Counted from the stretch's first letter, positions 11,421 to 22,484 are shown. The stretch is 64,000 bases of DNA from Datura wrightii (GCA_035772735.1 JASDFA010000019.1:88410001-88474000), one strand, 5' to 3'. A program made the numbers and translations. The notes: generated from the letters alone by a model not told the origin.

Positions 11421-12292
11421 ATCTGGAGCAACAGAAAAAGGATGAAGGAAACGATGATGTGAGGGGGGAGGAAAAGGCAACAGAGATGGAAAGACCACCA
11501 CCCCCATTTCCTCAAAGATTTAAAAAGCACAAGGAGGAAGCATGCTTCAAGAAGTTCATGGAAGTGCTGAAGCAGGTACATATTAATCTTCCTTTAGTTG
11601 ATGTGTTGCAGGGAGTGACAAAATATGCCAAGCACATCAAAGACATTGTAGCAAACAAGAGCAGACTGACAGAATATGCTACAGTTGCACTTACTGAGGA
11701 GTGCACCTCTCGTATTCAGAATCGATTGCCGACAAATCTCAAGGATCCTGGGAGCTTCACTATTCAAATTACAATTGGGAAGTCTATTCGAGTTCGTGGA
11801 TTGTGTGATTTGGGAGCAAGTATAAATTTGATGCCAACATCAGTATTCAAGAAGCTAGGGCTAGGCAGTGCTAGACCCACTACTGTGATTTTGCAGCTAG
11901 CTGACCGTTCATTAGCCAGACCTGATGGTATTGTGGAGAATGTGCTAGTGCAAGTAGGCTCCGTCATTTTTCCGGTGGATTTTATAATTCTTGATTTTGA
12001 GCCAGATGCGGAAGTCCCATTTATTTTAGGACGTCCCTTTTTGGCAACCAGGCGAGCCTTAATTGATGTAGTTGCTGGGCAGCTAACCATGAGAGCTCAT
12101 GATAAGGTAGAGGTCTTGGATGTCTACAAGGCCATGAAACTACCGACCATTTATGAAGAGTTATTAGCAATCAGTGTTTTGAATCAGGAGTCGACCCTTC
12201 AGATTATTGACTCAAAGGATCCCTTGGAGAGAGCCTTGGTGGGACGTGATCATTTTGGGGACAATGCGACATATAAGTGGTGCAGACTTTGA
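11357..12292 (+). pseudogene. pol: A pre-protease region and aspartic protease
   Basis: The frame of 311 codons begins in the Gag-Pol linker after a frameshift, so its first methionine is not a real start. Residues about 45-125 match the Athila spacer (PPPFPQRFKKHKEEACFKKF, then TVALTEECTSRIQNRLP). Protease follows, with the active-site motif CDLGASINLMP near residue 150 and the flap-to-end motif FILGRPFLATRRALIDV near residue 225. It would cut the polyprotein inside the particle. The frame ends at 12292 a short way before RT; a frameshift there joins the two parts. Confidence 0.88.
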
Positions 12293-12333
12293 ATTAGCCA
12301 AAATGGTTTTTCAGGAAGCAAGATTTTGAACCA

Positions 12334-13455
12334 ATGCAGAGGTCCTTTGAACCATCCCCGAAGCCATCAACAGAGGAGGCACCTAAATTGGAGTTAAAGA
12401 CATTGCCTCCACATCTGCAGTATGTATTCTTGGGTGAAGATGACACCTTACTAATCATCATTTCAGCAGAACTGACAGATGCACAAGTGAAAGATGCATT
12501 GGTGGTCCTTAAGAGGAGAAAAAGAGCAATGGGATGGAAGATGTCGGACATTAAGGGGATTAGTCCAGCTTTCTGCATGCACAGGATATTTATGGAAGAG
12601 GGATCCAAGCCAACCGTGCAACATCAGTGGAGATTGAATCCGGTGATGAAGGATGTAGTCAGAAAGGAAGTGATCAAGTGGCTGGATGCAGGAGTGGTAT
12701 ATCCCATCTCAGATAGTGAATGGGTTAGCCCAGTTCAATGCGTTCCCAAAAAAAGGGGAATGACAGTGGTTACAAATGAGAAGAACGAGCTGATTCCCAC
12801 ACACACAGTCACGGGCTGGAAAATTTGCATGAATTACAGGAAGCTCAATGAGGCCACTCGGAAAGATCATTATCCTATTCCATTCATTGATCATATGTTG
12901 GATAGGCTGGCAGGGTAGGAATATTATTGCTTTCTGGATGGATACTCTGGCTATAATCAAATAGCCATAGCACCAGAAGATCAGGAGAAGACCACGTTTA
13001 CATGTCCTTATGGGACATATGCTTTCAGGCAGATGCCTTTTGGTCTATGCAATGCACCAGCCACATTCCAGCGATGCATGATGGCGATATTCCACGATAT
13101 GGTGGAAGACTATGTTGAGGTATTTATGGATGACTTTTCTATTTTTGGTAACTCGTTTGCTATGTGTTTGCAGAATCTTGACAAGGTGTTAGCTAGATGT
13201 GAGGACTCAAACCTGGTGCTCAACAAGGAAAAGTGTCACTTCTTAGTTAAGGAGGGTATTGTCCTTGGCCATAAGGTGTCATGCAAAGGTTTGGAGGTCG
13301 ATCGTGCAAAAATAGAGGTGATTGAAAAGCTACCACCGCCAGTATCAGTTAAGGGTGTTCGCACCTTCTTAGGACATGCTGGGTTTTACAGACGGTTTAT
13401 TCAAGACTTCTCTAAAATTTCTAGACCGTTATGTCGGTTGCTAGAAAAGAGGTGA
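12334..13455 (+). pseudogene. pol: A reverse transcriptase
   Basis: The RT domain is read in one frame with a TAG at 12916-12918. N-terminal motifs are EVIKWLDAGVVYPISDSEWVSP, VQCVPKKRGMTVV and CMNYRKLNEATRKDHYPIPF. After the stop come CFLDGYSGYNQIAIAP, PFGLCNAPATFQRCM and the catalytic FMDD motif at about 13125. The connection has VLGHKVSCKGLEVDRAKIE and FLGHAGFYRRFI. These are the standard Athila RT blocks in correct order. The domain ends at LLEKR followed by TGA at 13453; a frameshift of one or two bases separates it from RNase H. Confidence 0.92.
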
Positions 13456-13920
13456 AGTTTGAATTTGACAAGGAATGTGTAGAAGCATTTGAGGAGCTGA
13501 AAAAGAAGTTGGTGGAAGCTCCTATTCTTATTGCTCCCGATTGGGAATATCCTTTTGAGTTAATGTGTGATGCAAGTGATGTGGCTATAGGAGCGGTATT
13601 GGGGTGGCGAAGGAATAAGATTTTTCATTCCATCTACTATGCAAGCAAAACACTTGACGCTGCACAAGTAAATTATACAATCACTGAGAAGGAGATGCTG
13701 GCTCTAGTGTTTGCATTTGACAAGTTTAGATCCTATCTGGTGGTGTCGAAAGTGGTGGTACACACTGATCATGCGGCAATTCGGTACTTATTTGGCAAGA
13801 AGGATGCAAAGCCCAGGCTAATCAGGTGGATATTATTGCTGCAAGAGTTTGATCTGGAAATCTGAGACAGGAAGGGAAGTGAAAATCAGGTTGCAGATCA
13901 CCTATCGCGACTAGAGAATC
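13431..13920 (+). pseudogene. pol: A RNase H
   Basis: The frame opens inside the RT end and is the continuation of the polyprotein after the frameshift. RNase H shows the expected acidic residues: aspartate in LMCDASDVAIG, glutamate in ITEKEMLALV and aspartate in VVHTDHAAIRYL. It would remove the RNA strand during cDNA synthesis. A TGA at 13863-13865 interrupts the C-terminus, after which GSENQVADHLSRLE continues in the same frame to about 13920. The catalytic residues look complete; only the frame is broken. Confidence 0.9.
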
Positions 13921-13928
13921 GTTCACAT

Positions 13929-15266
13929 GTGAAGGAAGGTGAGAGCATCAGAGAAGAGTTCCCCGATGAACAACTCTTAGCAATAAAGGAAGCTGAACTC
14001 CCGTGGTATGCAAATATTGTGAATTTGTTGGTAAGTGGAGTATACCCATCTGAGGCAACGGCTCAACAAAGGAAGAAGCTGAGGCATGATTCCCGGTACT
14101 ACATGTGGGATGAGCCGTATCTATTTAAGCAAGGACCAGATCAAGTGATGAGGCGATGCATTCCAAAAAGTCAGACAGCAGAGGTACTGAGGAGTTGACA
14201 TTCATCGCTGTATAGAGGTCATCATGGAGGAGAGCGTAATGCTCACAAAGTGCTGCAATCCGGGTTCTTTTGGCCCGCACTATTCAAAGATGCTACAGCT
14301 TATGTCAAAGTATGTGATCGATGTCAAAGAACAGGAACAATCGGCAGAAGACAGGAAATGCCATTGCATCACATATTGGAAGTTGTGGTGTTTGACGTGT
14401 GGGGGATAGATTTCATGGTCCCGTTTACACCATAGTTTGGCAATCGATACATCTTGGTGGCGGTGGACTACGTGTCTATGTGGGTTGAGGCAGTAGCTTG
14501 TCCAAGGAATGACAACAAGGTGGTGACTAAATTTGTGAAGAAGCAGATTTTTACAATGTTTGGTACACCACGAGCAATTATCAGTGATGGAGGGGCACAT
14601 TTTGTGAATGCAGGGTTCAGAAATTTTCTAGCGAAATATGGGGTTCGGCATAGTGGCTACAGCATATCATCCCTAAACTAGCGAGCAAGTGGAGGTGCCA
14701 AACAGGGAAATTAAACAGATTTTGCAGAAAACGGTGAACGCACAATGCTTAGATTGGTCAAGCAAACTGGATGATGCGTTGTGGGCATATCGAACTGCAT
14801 ATAAGACACCCATTGGGACTTCACCATACAGATTGGTTTACGGGAAGGCATGTCATCTACCCGTGGAGCTGGAACATCGAGCTTTTTGGGCTGTGTGAAA
14901 GCTGAACATGGATCCTAAGCTTGCAGGAAAGAGGAGATTGATGCACCTGAGTGAGTTGGATGAGTTTCAATGGATGAGTTTCAATGGCATGCATATGAAA
15001 GTACCAAATGCTACAAAGAAAAAAAGAAAAGGTGGCATGACAAGAACATGGTGCATCGAATCTTTGAGCCGGGTCAAAAGGTGTTGCTAGTCAACTCAAG
15101 GTTGAAACTCTTACCAGGGAAATTGCGCTCCAAGTGGTTAGGGTCATTTGAAGTAGCAAGGATGACCCCACACGGGGCGATTGAATTATGGCAAGAGGAT
15201 AAAAGTGGCACATTTTTGGTGAACGGGCAGAGGTGTAAGCACTACTGGGGTGAAGACGTTAATTGA
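13929..15266 (+). pseudogene. pol: A integrase
   Basis: Integrase is readable from the linker (13929-14198) through the zinc finger (two histidines near 14200-14225; CDRCQ near 14315) and the core. The core shows FDVWGIDFM with the first aspartate, IISDGGAHF with the second, and EQVEVPNREIKQIL with the glutamate. The C-terminal domain (14970-15266) contains LLVNSRLKLLPGKLRSKWLGSFEV, the GKL..W.GPF-like signature. Breaks include a TGA near 14196, a TAG at 14433-14435, a TAG near 14679 and a 14-bp tandem duplication at 14960-14987 that shifts the frame. No chromodomain is present, as expected for Athila. Confidence 0.9.
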
Positions 15267-15918
15267 GAGAAGACGTCTATCACCTTAGTAGATGAATGAG
15301 GATGAAAAGCGTCGAGCCACGACGGTAAACCAGGCCTGCATGGGAGGCAATCCGTGGATGTAATGTACTAGACTAGTTAGAAAAAAAATTAAAAAAAAAA
15401 GAGAAAAGAAAATAAAGGCTGGCACTAGGTGGTAGGTAAACCAAGATTCTCTAACAGTTGTTGTTATTTGATGATTTGCAGGAAATACGGAGGGAAAAAA
15501 AATACAAAAATCGCAAGTGGAAAAAATAAAGGTAAAAAGTGAAAATTGGGGCAAGAAACAGTGAGGGTATGCGTTACCTCCGTGTCACAGAGCTGGGCCT
15601 CAACATTACCCTCCGTGACACGTTGAGGACATACCAAGTATGTTCAGGTTTCTAGTAAGCCTTTGCGTTGGCTCAGTGTCATGGAGCTGGGCCTCCGTGT
15701 TACCCTCCGTGACACGTTGAGTGTATTTTCGCGTCGGGTCAGTTCGGGGAAACAGGTTGACCCACGCGAAATCACTCTTTTTAACCCCCAAAACATGATT
15801 TTTCCCCATTTTTCTGAAATCCTCCGCGACCAAACTCCCATTCCCCCTTCTCCCTCAACATGACATGTCCCTAACATCAAAAATTTTCAATTCCTTCTTC
15901 AAAAACATCACATACCAG
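15267..15918 (+). other. A spacer between pol and ORF3, with LTR-like modules
   Basis: This stretch has no coding sequence. It begins with a short conserved-looking block ('gtcgagccacgacggtaaacc', about 15310-15330), then a purine-rich tract with A-runs (15380-15550). At 15560-15725 lie GC-rich modules of the CGTGNCACG type otherwise found in the LTR U3 regions, including two copies of 'ccctccgtgacacgttgag'. A pyrimidine-rich stretch follows. See the finding on a possible ORF3 promoter. Confidence 0.75.
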
Positions 15919-16562
15919 GTATGTTCTTGTACTTCTATTCATTTTTCTGCAAATTTTGTATCATGAACATATTGTATATTTAATTTCTGCCCTAAGTTCA
16001 TATAAAGTGTTGTAATCAGTTGGGTTATGGATGAATGTGGCTTGTATGATCGTTTTGATTGGATGAACTCATTGATTACATGATATTTGTTAAACATCGT
16101 ACATTGTTGATAACTAGGGTTGAGAATTGAGTTGGGGAGAAGAAGAAATGGGTAAAATGGAGATATTTTGGGCTGTGCATGTTGTTTGAGTTGAAAAACG
16201 TTGTGATTAAAGTTAGATTATGTTATGGTTGAAGATTGCTTTTTGGGGATGAGAGTAGGAAAAATCCAATAGGTTTTTGTGCACAACTTTTGAAAATTGC
16301 TCATGATTGTATAAATGAATCAATGGATGAACTGTCATAATGCATTGTATGAAGTCTGAGTAGTACAATGAAATTGTTCCATCGACTTTTATTAATGCAC
16401 TAAACCTTTTGGGAAATAAGAGCTGAAATTATGTGGTTGTTCTTGTCGAATTGTATTGACTACGGCTAACGACTAAGTGTGGGGTGATCAATTTAAGCCC
16501 ATCCTTAGTAGTAGCCAACTATACAGTGAATGACATTTGAAATATATGCTTTTGATGGACAG
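15919..16562 (+). other. Possible 5' leader intron of ORF3 in A
   Basis: A strong plant-like donor (CAG then GTATGT) lies at 15916-15924 and an acceptor (TTTTGATGGACAG) ends at 16562, six bases before the ORF3 ATG. The 644 bases between are AT-rich with long T tracts and contain no open frame of note. This is the composition of a plant intron. Transcript data are needed to confirm it. The stretch also contains one copy of the polypurine-like motif TAAGTGTGGGGT at 16474-16485. Confidence 0.45.
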
Positions 16563-16567
16563 GACAA

Positions 16568-17788
16568 ATGTCTAGAAGACAAGACAAAGGGAAAGGCGCA
16601 TCCACATCTAGCGCCAGCAGAAAAAGACTGAGAATTGGGGCAGCTGTGCCAATAGCACCACCTGTTCCAAGGGGGCAACGTAGACAATATGAAACACAAT
16701 GGGTTACAGATGAGGGAAAGAAATGGTACGCCAAACACAAGGAAACCAAGTATTTCCCAGAGGAACAAATAGCACGGGAACCACTAGCTCAAGAATTCCC
16801 GAGAATCCTACACAGGATCAACACTGTTGGGTTAAACTTCATCTTTGAAGAACCCAAAGAGTGCAATCTCCATCTTATAAGGGAATTCTACGCTAATTGG
16901 AATCCCACCGTGCGCAGCCACACAGTTAAGATCAGAGGACAGGTGGTTACTTTTGAACCACAACATCTAAATGTCATCTTGGGGACGTGGGACACAGACG
17001 CACATGTCCTCCGCCAGCTGAATATAACTCCACCATATGCAAATATCAGACGCACTTTATGTGGAGCACGATCAACAACTAGGTGGAGTCGTCATAAGGA
17101 AAGAGGACATCACCAGACATTGCCATACTCCTAAATGAACAGAGAAGCGAGGATCTGGTTGAAGATAGTATGTACTTGATTGATCACGGGTTTGCACATG
17201 ACTGGTGTCACCTGGGACAGAGTTTGTTTGGTGTATGCATTGATGAAAGGACCGGAGATAAATGTTGGAGCGGTGATTATTTCCGCCATGAAGAAAGCTA
17301 GACTTCATCAAGGGCATCGGTATGGTCTCGGTGGTCTTCTCACTGCTTTCCTCAGGGGCCATGGTATTGAAGAAGAGGCCTTGGACTACATTCCTCAACT
17401 TGACCGGTGTGCTTTGGATGTCACTAAGACCAAAGCACCTGATACCACATTTGGGCCTGTGCTTACACTCGCCAAGCAACATGCTCGGGACGATCAATAC
17501 ATGGCCCGAATGTATGGGATGCAGATGCTATAACTGCGAATTGGTGGAAGGCCTTCTACGGAGGATGAATTGTGGCAGTTCTACATGGATCATCCATTTA
17601 ATGAGCATGCCCGAGCTTTATGCAGAGTTGGGCCCGCATTTGTACAACCAGTCGATGACGACGTCCCTACGAATGAGGAAACGCGCCGGGATGACTCAGA
17701 CATTGAGTCAGAGGAGGACGAAGAAGAGGATTCTGATCTTGGAGATGAGGCACTAGCACCTGATGAAGATATTGAACATTTTGATTGA
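16568..17788 (+). pseudogene. ORF3 of element A (putative plant transposon protein)
   Basis: This is a third frame of about 407 codons on the sense strand after pol. It starts at ATG 16568 with a basic, serine-rich tail (MSRRQDKGKGASTSSASRKR). The body has EFPRILHRINTVGLNFIFEE, LIREFYANWNP and FEPQHLNVILGTWD, and then after stops near 17132 and 17166, VYALMKGPEINVGAVIISAM and HRYGLGGLLTAF. A TAA at 17531-17533 is followed in the same frame by LWQFYMDHPFNEHARAL and a very acidic tail (17690-17788). It resembles the 'putative plant transposon protein' family common in Solanaceae repeats. It occupies the position called env-like in other Athila elements, but I see no signal peptide or membrane helix. 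Function is unknown. Confidence 0.75.
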
Positions 17789-19529
17789 TTAGGGAGTTAC
17801 ACCACCCAAACCTTGTTTTTGTTCCAGATATGCGAACACTAGGGACAATGTTCCAACTAAGTGTGGGGTGGGAGTAGTTAGGTGCTGGTGTAGTAAGGTT
17901 GTGCTATATTTGTGCTTCTGTGGCTTTTTAATGTGTGACATTGTGTTTCATGTTATGTGTTGATGATTTTGTGTGTTGTTGCTGGTGATGTAATTGTAAC
18001 AAATTGTTAAGGAGTTATTTGTGTAATTATTTGTGTAAGTTATTTGCTATTTTTATTTTTTTACTTTATTTTTTCCTATTTTTTTTATTTGGGTTTCTCG
18101 GTTTTTGTTTTTCGGTGCTTTTTCCGAGAATAGTCCCTTTGAACTGAAGTCTTAGATAGAGACTGTTCCCTATGATGGATGGATGACGACCGTCTTAAGG
18201 GAGATTTAGTCAATAGGTTTAGATTTTTTTTTTTCTGAACAGATAGCTAATTAATGGTTCGACATTCTTGTTATGTGCTATATTGTAAGATGCAAGTGTG
18301 ATTAGGATGGAAGCATGCAAGGGTTTTAAACACGTTGAGACACCTAGGCTTTAGAATTCGACTCGGTGTTATTAAAGCTTAATTTTGAATTCTTGTAACT
18401 AACTGAGTTAGAGTCTGCGAATAAGTCTTAAATTGAGCATGTGCAGTGAGTGCGAGTTTTTCTAATATTCCATGCTACTGTGAAGTGTCTAAAACTTTCC
18501 TGGTGTGTATATAAAACGAAATGAAGGATGTGGATTGTAAGAGAGGATGTAGGCATTTCTTTGAATGAACGTAAATTTTATCCTTTATCTTACCTACCTT
18601 GAATGTTAAATCCTAGTTAGCCCCATTGAGCCTTAAGCCTATTCTTGATAGTTACAACATAAGCTTAATCCTTTTCATTCATTAGCCGTGAATTTGATCC
18701 AAAACTCCAAAGCGCTTAAGTGAAAAATTCCAAAGAGTGAAGGAGTGAGAAGCGTGAAACAGAAGGAAAAGTAGAAGTTGTGAAAGTTAATAAAAGGACA
18801 AAGGTGCACTTGTTTGAAAATTATTGATTATTAGTAGAGAGTACGAAAGTGAACGAAAAATTGGCTTAAATACGCTTTACTAGTAAGTTGAGTGTGCTTA
18901 AAGAGATGGGAACAAAAAGAGAAAATTCAAGAGTGAGAAGAATGAGGAAGTATAGAGGAGATGTCTTTAATGAATGTGGATGTATTAAAAGCGCTTGGGG
19001 GAAGATAGTCACTATTACTGGCCAGAATAGTACCTATCCGTCCCTTAGTTTACATTATAACCCCTTAAGTCCTACTTGATCTTACGTTCATACATCCTTA
19101 AATTAGTGGAGTAAACACTAAGGGCAAGCTTATGGTTCACTACATGATGCATGTGAATTCTTTGAGAGAGTGAGCGTAATTTGATTCATATACCCATACC
19201 TTTTGTGATTTGAAATTCTTTTGAAGTAAAAATGGGGTAACTCTCTTGTGTTGTGAGGGCACATGTTTAATGAGAGATAACATTCATGTGGAATTCTTGA
19301 TCAGTTGATTTGCACGAGTTTGCTAAGATTGCGAGTCGATTCTTGAGGTTAGGAAGTCTTAACATAGTTGTAATTCATTTTAATGATGAAATTATGCATG
19401 CCTTATTTTTAACTTGCTATCTTAAATAATCCTATAGCCATAGATTGAATTTTCATGCTAAATTAGCTATGCGTGAGTCTTCAATTACATGAGATATGAA
19501 AGGGTTGTTCGAGGACAAACAAGGCTTTT
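17789..19529 (+). other. A 3' untranslated region
   Basis: About 1.7 kb lie between ORF3 and the polypurine tract with no supported gene. The first 90 bases include a second copy of TAAGTGTGGGGT (17858-17869). T-rich stretches follow (18040-18120 and 18220-18232), then AT-rich sequence. A 63-codon frame at 18888 is low-complexity and not supported. Long 3' untranslated regions are usual in Athila elements. Confidence 0.7.
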
Positions 19530-19544
19530 TAAGTGTGGGGTAGG
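19530..19544 (+). promoter_or_regulatory. Polypurine tract of A
   Basis: TAAGTGTGGGGTAGG directly precedes the 3' LTR start TGATCTTGG at 19545. It is purine-rich and in the correct place to prime plus-strand synthesis. The same 12-base core occurs twice more inside the element. Confidence 0.8.
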
Positions 19545-21028
19545 TGATCTTGGGCATAATTGCATGCTCAAGTGATACTTTATTACTTAATTTTGACTTG
19601 TTTATTTACTTTTATGTGTACATTCCCATGTGGTTTTTATGTAAATGTGGATTTATACAAACCAACATGATTAGTTATTGCTTTTGCAGTTAGAATGAAT
19701 TTTGGGAACTAATATACAAGTTGGTGAAGTGGAGGAATGGACTCGGAAGCAAAACTTGGAAGTCGGCAAGAAAATGCTAAAACTTGATGCTCCGCGACAG
19801 GGTCGTGTCACGCCACCATCACGGAGGCATTCTGCCTAGAGTGGGATTTGTGTTGCATTCCAGTGAAGGTGCGCGATGGCACGGTGTCACGGAGCCCATG
19901 CTCCGTGTTCACTTCAGTGACACAGTGGGAGGACTTAGCTGCACACCTGGATTCCAGTGAAGGTGCACGTTACGACCGTGGCACGGAGCTGAGGCTTCGC
20001 GATACCTTCCGTGCCACGCTGAAGATAATAATCCGACACCCCAAGTTCCAGTGAAGCTCCGCCACAAGGCCGTGGCATGGAGCTGATGCTCCGCGATACC
20101 CTCCATGCCACGTTGCCATTTTATTGCGAGAAATTTCCCACTTGTATAAATAGCACACTTAGGTTTTATTTTAATATATCTGACATTTCAAGCTAGAACG
20201 TGGGTATCAAGCAGTTGAGTTGAAGAAGTTCTTTGGTTAATTTTCTTCCTTTTTCTCTTAGATTTCAATTGCTTGTATGATTTCTACTTGTTTGAAGATG
20301 TTTAATCGTCAAATGAGTAGCTAATTCACCTTTGGCTGAGGTTGAGGATGATTGTAGTAGTATGTAATTGATGTGATTTCAGTTTTTATCTTCTCTACAA
20401 CGGTTGTTCTACTAATTCTTGTTTTCACTACATTAATGCTTGGCCATTGTTAATGTAAATCCTAGAATTCCAGTTTTATTTCCGAAAGGAAGATTAATTG
20501 GATAGATGTGTATTGGTAGGATATGTTCTTGCCTTGGTTGAGAAATTAAGAGAAGATTAACATTCCGAATAGAAATATATCTGTAATTTCATATTTGGTC
20601 ATCTACGGAATTTGTTGTGTATTGCTAGAATATGAAGTGTTTGCATCACAGAAATGTGTAATGTAAGTCTCATGATTCTTTAATTGGAGAGGAGTTCGAA
20701 AGACCAATCCATTGGTTATTAATTCCTGACCAACAACCGAAGAGAAGTGTTGACTGAAATTTAATGTTTTTTCCTTAACCTTAGCTTGTTCGTGCTATTG
20801 TTCAGATTATAATTTACAATCTTCTTACTTTAAGTTACATAACTAGTATTATTGAAAAATTGACCATTTGTTCTGTTTGTCTACTTGTATAAAGAATTGT
20901 GCATACTAAACACTTAACGAAAACTTATTGTAACATTACAGTCCCTGTGGGTTCGATACCTTGTTTGAAATAAAGCCACTTTATTACTTGTACGACCATG
21001 TGCAATTGCGTGTAGTTGGGAGTGAACA
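19545..21028 (+). repeat. 3' LTR of A
   Basis: This copy is 1484 bp, from TGATCTTGG to GTGAACA. It parallels the 5' LTR throughout, including the modules (about 19785-20115) and the TATA box at 20145-20153. It lacks about 20 bases present in the 5' LTR near 9510-9530. The scattered single-base differences look few, suggesting insertion was more recent than that of D, which it interrupts. A count over a full alignment would date it. Confidence 0.93.
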
Positions 21029-21033
21029 ATCCT

Positions 21034-22484
21034 AGTATGATAAAGCTTTGGGCAATGCTCACGTGATGATTTAAAGTGATGATTTTCCCCACATAAGCTT
21101 ACCACATTATTTGAAGTGAAGTTTCTCCCAATTTTTCATAAATTCTAGCTTGTGGTATGTTGAGTTAAATATTTCTACATGTAGCTTACCACATGATTTG
21201 GAGTAGTTGCTCCCACCTATTGTTGAGCTTGTGGTATGTTTCGAAATAAAGCTTCTCATATGCATGAATATATAATTGAGATGTATGTCATTATCGAGCT
21301 TTGTCAAAGGACAATGTTGAGCTTCATATTCATATGATGTTTAGTCTATGCATGATTTCATCATATAGCTTTGTCAATAGACAATGTTGAGCTTTGTTTC
21401 ATACGATGTTGAGTTATGCATGATTTCATATTGAGCTTCATCATTAGAAGATGTTGAGCTTCGTTATATATGATGGAGGGCATTGTATATTTTTGGGAGA
21501 AGTGTCTAGCACCGAGCAGGTTAAGGGTCGATTACCCTATGCCCAAGAACTACGTGCCAACGTAGGATGATACTATTATATAATTGGGACCTGCCTTGTG
21601 AGTTATCCCCTGCCGATTGGCCCTTAAGCTTGATATCGATATCATGGTATCGTTCATCACCCTGGCAATGTTATGGACGGCTCTACCCACTTGGGTGTGA
21701 TAGTTGAGACCACGTAAGCTCTATCATGCTATGTCGGTTAAGTGAAGAGTCTCCCACTGTCTATATAATTCAGATTTTCATATTTATTACTCATGATGAT
21801 TACTTATGCATGCATGTTCAAAAAGCAAGGTTTGACTCATTTTTCAGCTTTTTATATAATTGTTCTGTTCAGCTTTGAGTCATTCGAGTCAATCATGATG
21901 TTCTAAAACTATGCATGGTCATGTTATGATAAGAGTACGATTTCAAAATGAATGCATGTAGCCTTCTACTTATACTTAGAAGCTTATGATATGTTATGAA
22001 ATGTTTTAAATGATTTATTTTACTTAAGCGGTTTACTTACCTTGTATACTCAGTACATTCCACGTACTGACCGCATACTTTCTATGCTACATCCTTTCAT
22101 GATGCAGGACCCGATTCTAAGGTTCAGCCCTATGCTTAGTCGCTGTTCAGAGTTAACACCTGCTTATTTGGTGCGTCCTCATCTTTTGAGGACTAGACCT
22201 TCAGTTGTTTTGGATATCCTTTCAGTTTCAGTATTGTTGAGCTAGTTGGGGCTGTTGTTCCATCAACTCATCCAGATTAGAGGCTTATTAGACTTAGACA
22301 TGTATTCAGCTTCAGATATTTATTTTGTCGTTATATTAAGTATGACTTCCGTTGAGTTTATAATTATATTTCCTTCATGTTTATCGAATGAGTTAGTTGA
22401 ATGCTTATGCCATGGGTCAACTTGGGGTCTCTCGGGGTCCCTTGTCCCATTTCTATGATCCGGGCCTCTATTTGGGTCGTGACA
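21034..22484 (+). repeat. 3' LTR of D, right part (R/U5)
   Basis: This continues the LTR of D after element A and its duplicated ATCCT (21029-21033). It contains diverged short tandem repeats at about 21290-21480 built on 'gctttgtcaa-agacaatgttgagctt' and 'catgatttcat'. The U5 end has the Tekay signature also found in F, G and J: 'ctcagtacattccacgtactgacc', the 'gatgcaggacc' segment and a terminal 'gggtcgtgaca'. Short open frames at 22042-22458 lie inside this LTR and are not genes. Confidence 0.87.
21290..21480 (+). repeat. Diverged tandem repeats in LTR of D
   Basis: Three or so imperfect copies of a unit of about 60 bases recur: 'gctttgtcaa(a/t)(a/g)gacaatgttgagctt', an ATAYGATGTT segment and 'atgcatgatttcat'. 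They expand part of the LTR of D. No function is evident. Confidence 0.55.

Larger units (their letters stand above)
8292..21028 (+). mobile_element. Element A: complete Athila-type retrotransposon
   Basis: This is a full 12.7-kb element with 5' LTR, tRNA-Asp primer site, gag, pol, a third ORF, a long 3' untranslated region, a polypurine tract and 3' LTR. The two LTRs (1505 and 1484 bp) are very similar; the main visible difference is a gap of about 20 bases near 9500 versus 20765. Exact 5-bp target duplications ATCCT flank it (8287-8291 and 21029-21033). Removing A and one ATCCT rejoins the 3' LTR of D. All coding regions carry stops or frameshifts, so the element is dead although its structure is complete. 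Confidence 0.95.
3377..22484 (+). mobile_element. Element D: Tekay/Del-type chromovirus, interrupted
   Basis: D is a plus-strand Ty3/gypsy element whose 5' end lies left of the window. Visible parts are the tail of gag, protease, reverse transcriptase, RNase H, integrase, chromodomain, a polypurine tract (about 7159-7170) and a 3' LTR (7172-8291, resuming at 21034-22484 after element A). B interrupts the gag/pol border at 3376. The LTR ends at 22484 in GTGACA, directly against the pol gene of E on the opposite strand, so D sits in E. The presumed target duplication is 'ttagc' at 22485-22489; its partner is outside the window. Confidence 0.88.

Noticed and set aside
17322..17756. 144-codon frame overlapping ORF3
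   Set aside because: It is an alternative frame of ORF3; the ORF3 frame carries the family motifs.
16568..17788. Envelope protein gene
   Set aside because: The position would fit, but no signal peptide, membrane helix or cysteine pattern is visible.
18888..19079. 63-codon frame in the 3' region of A
   Set aside because: It is low-complexity and K/R-rich, without similarity or context to support it.
22042..22458. Two adjacent frames of 67 and 70 codons
   Set aside because: They lie in the R/U5 part of the LTR of D, and equivalent parts of F and G are not open in the same way.
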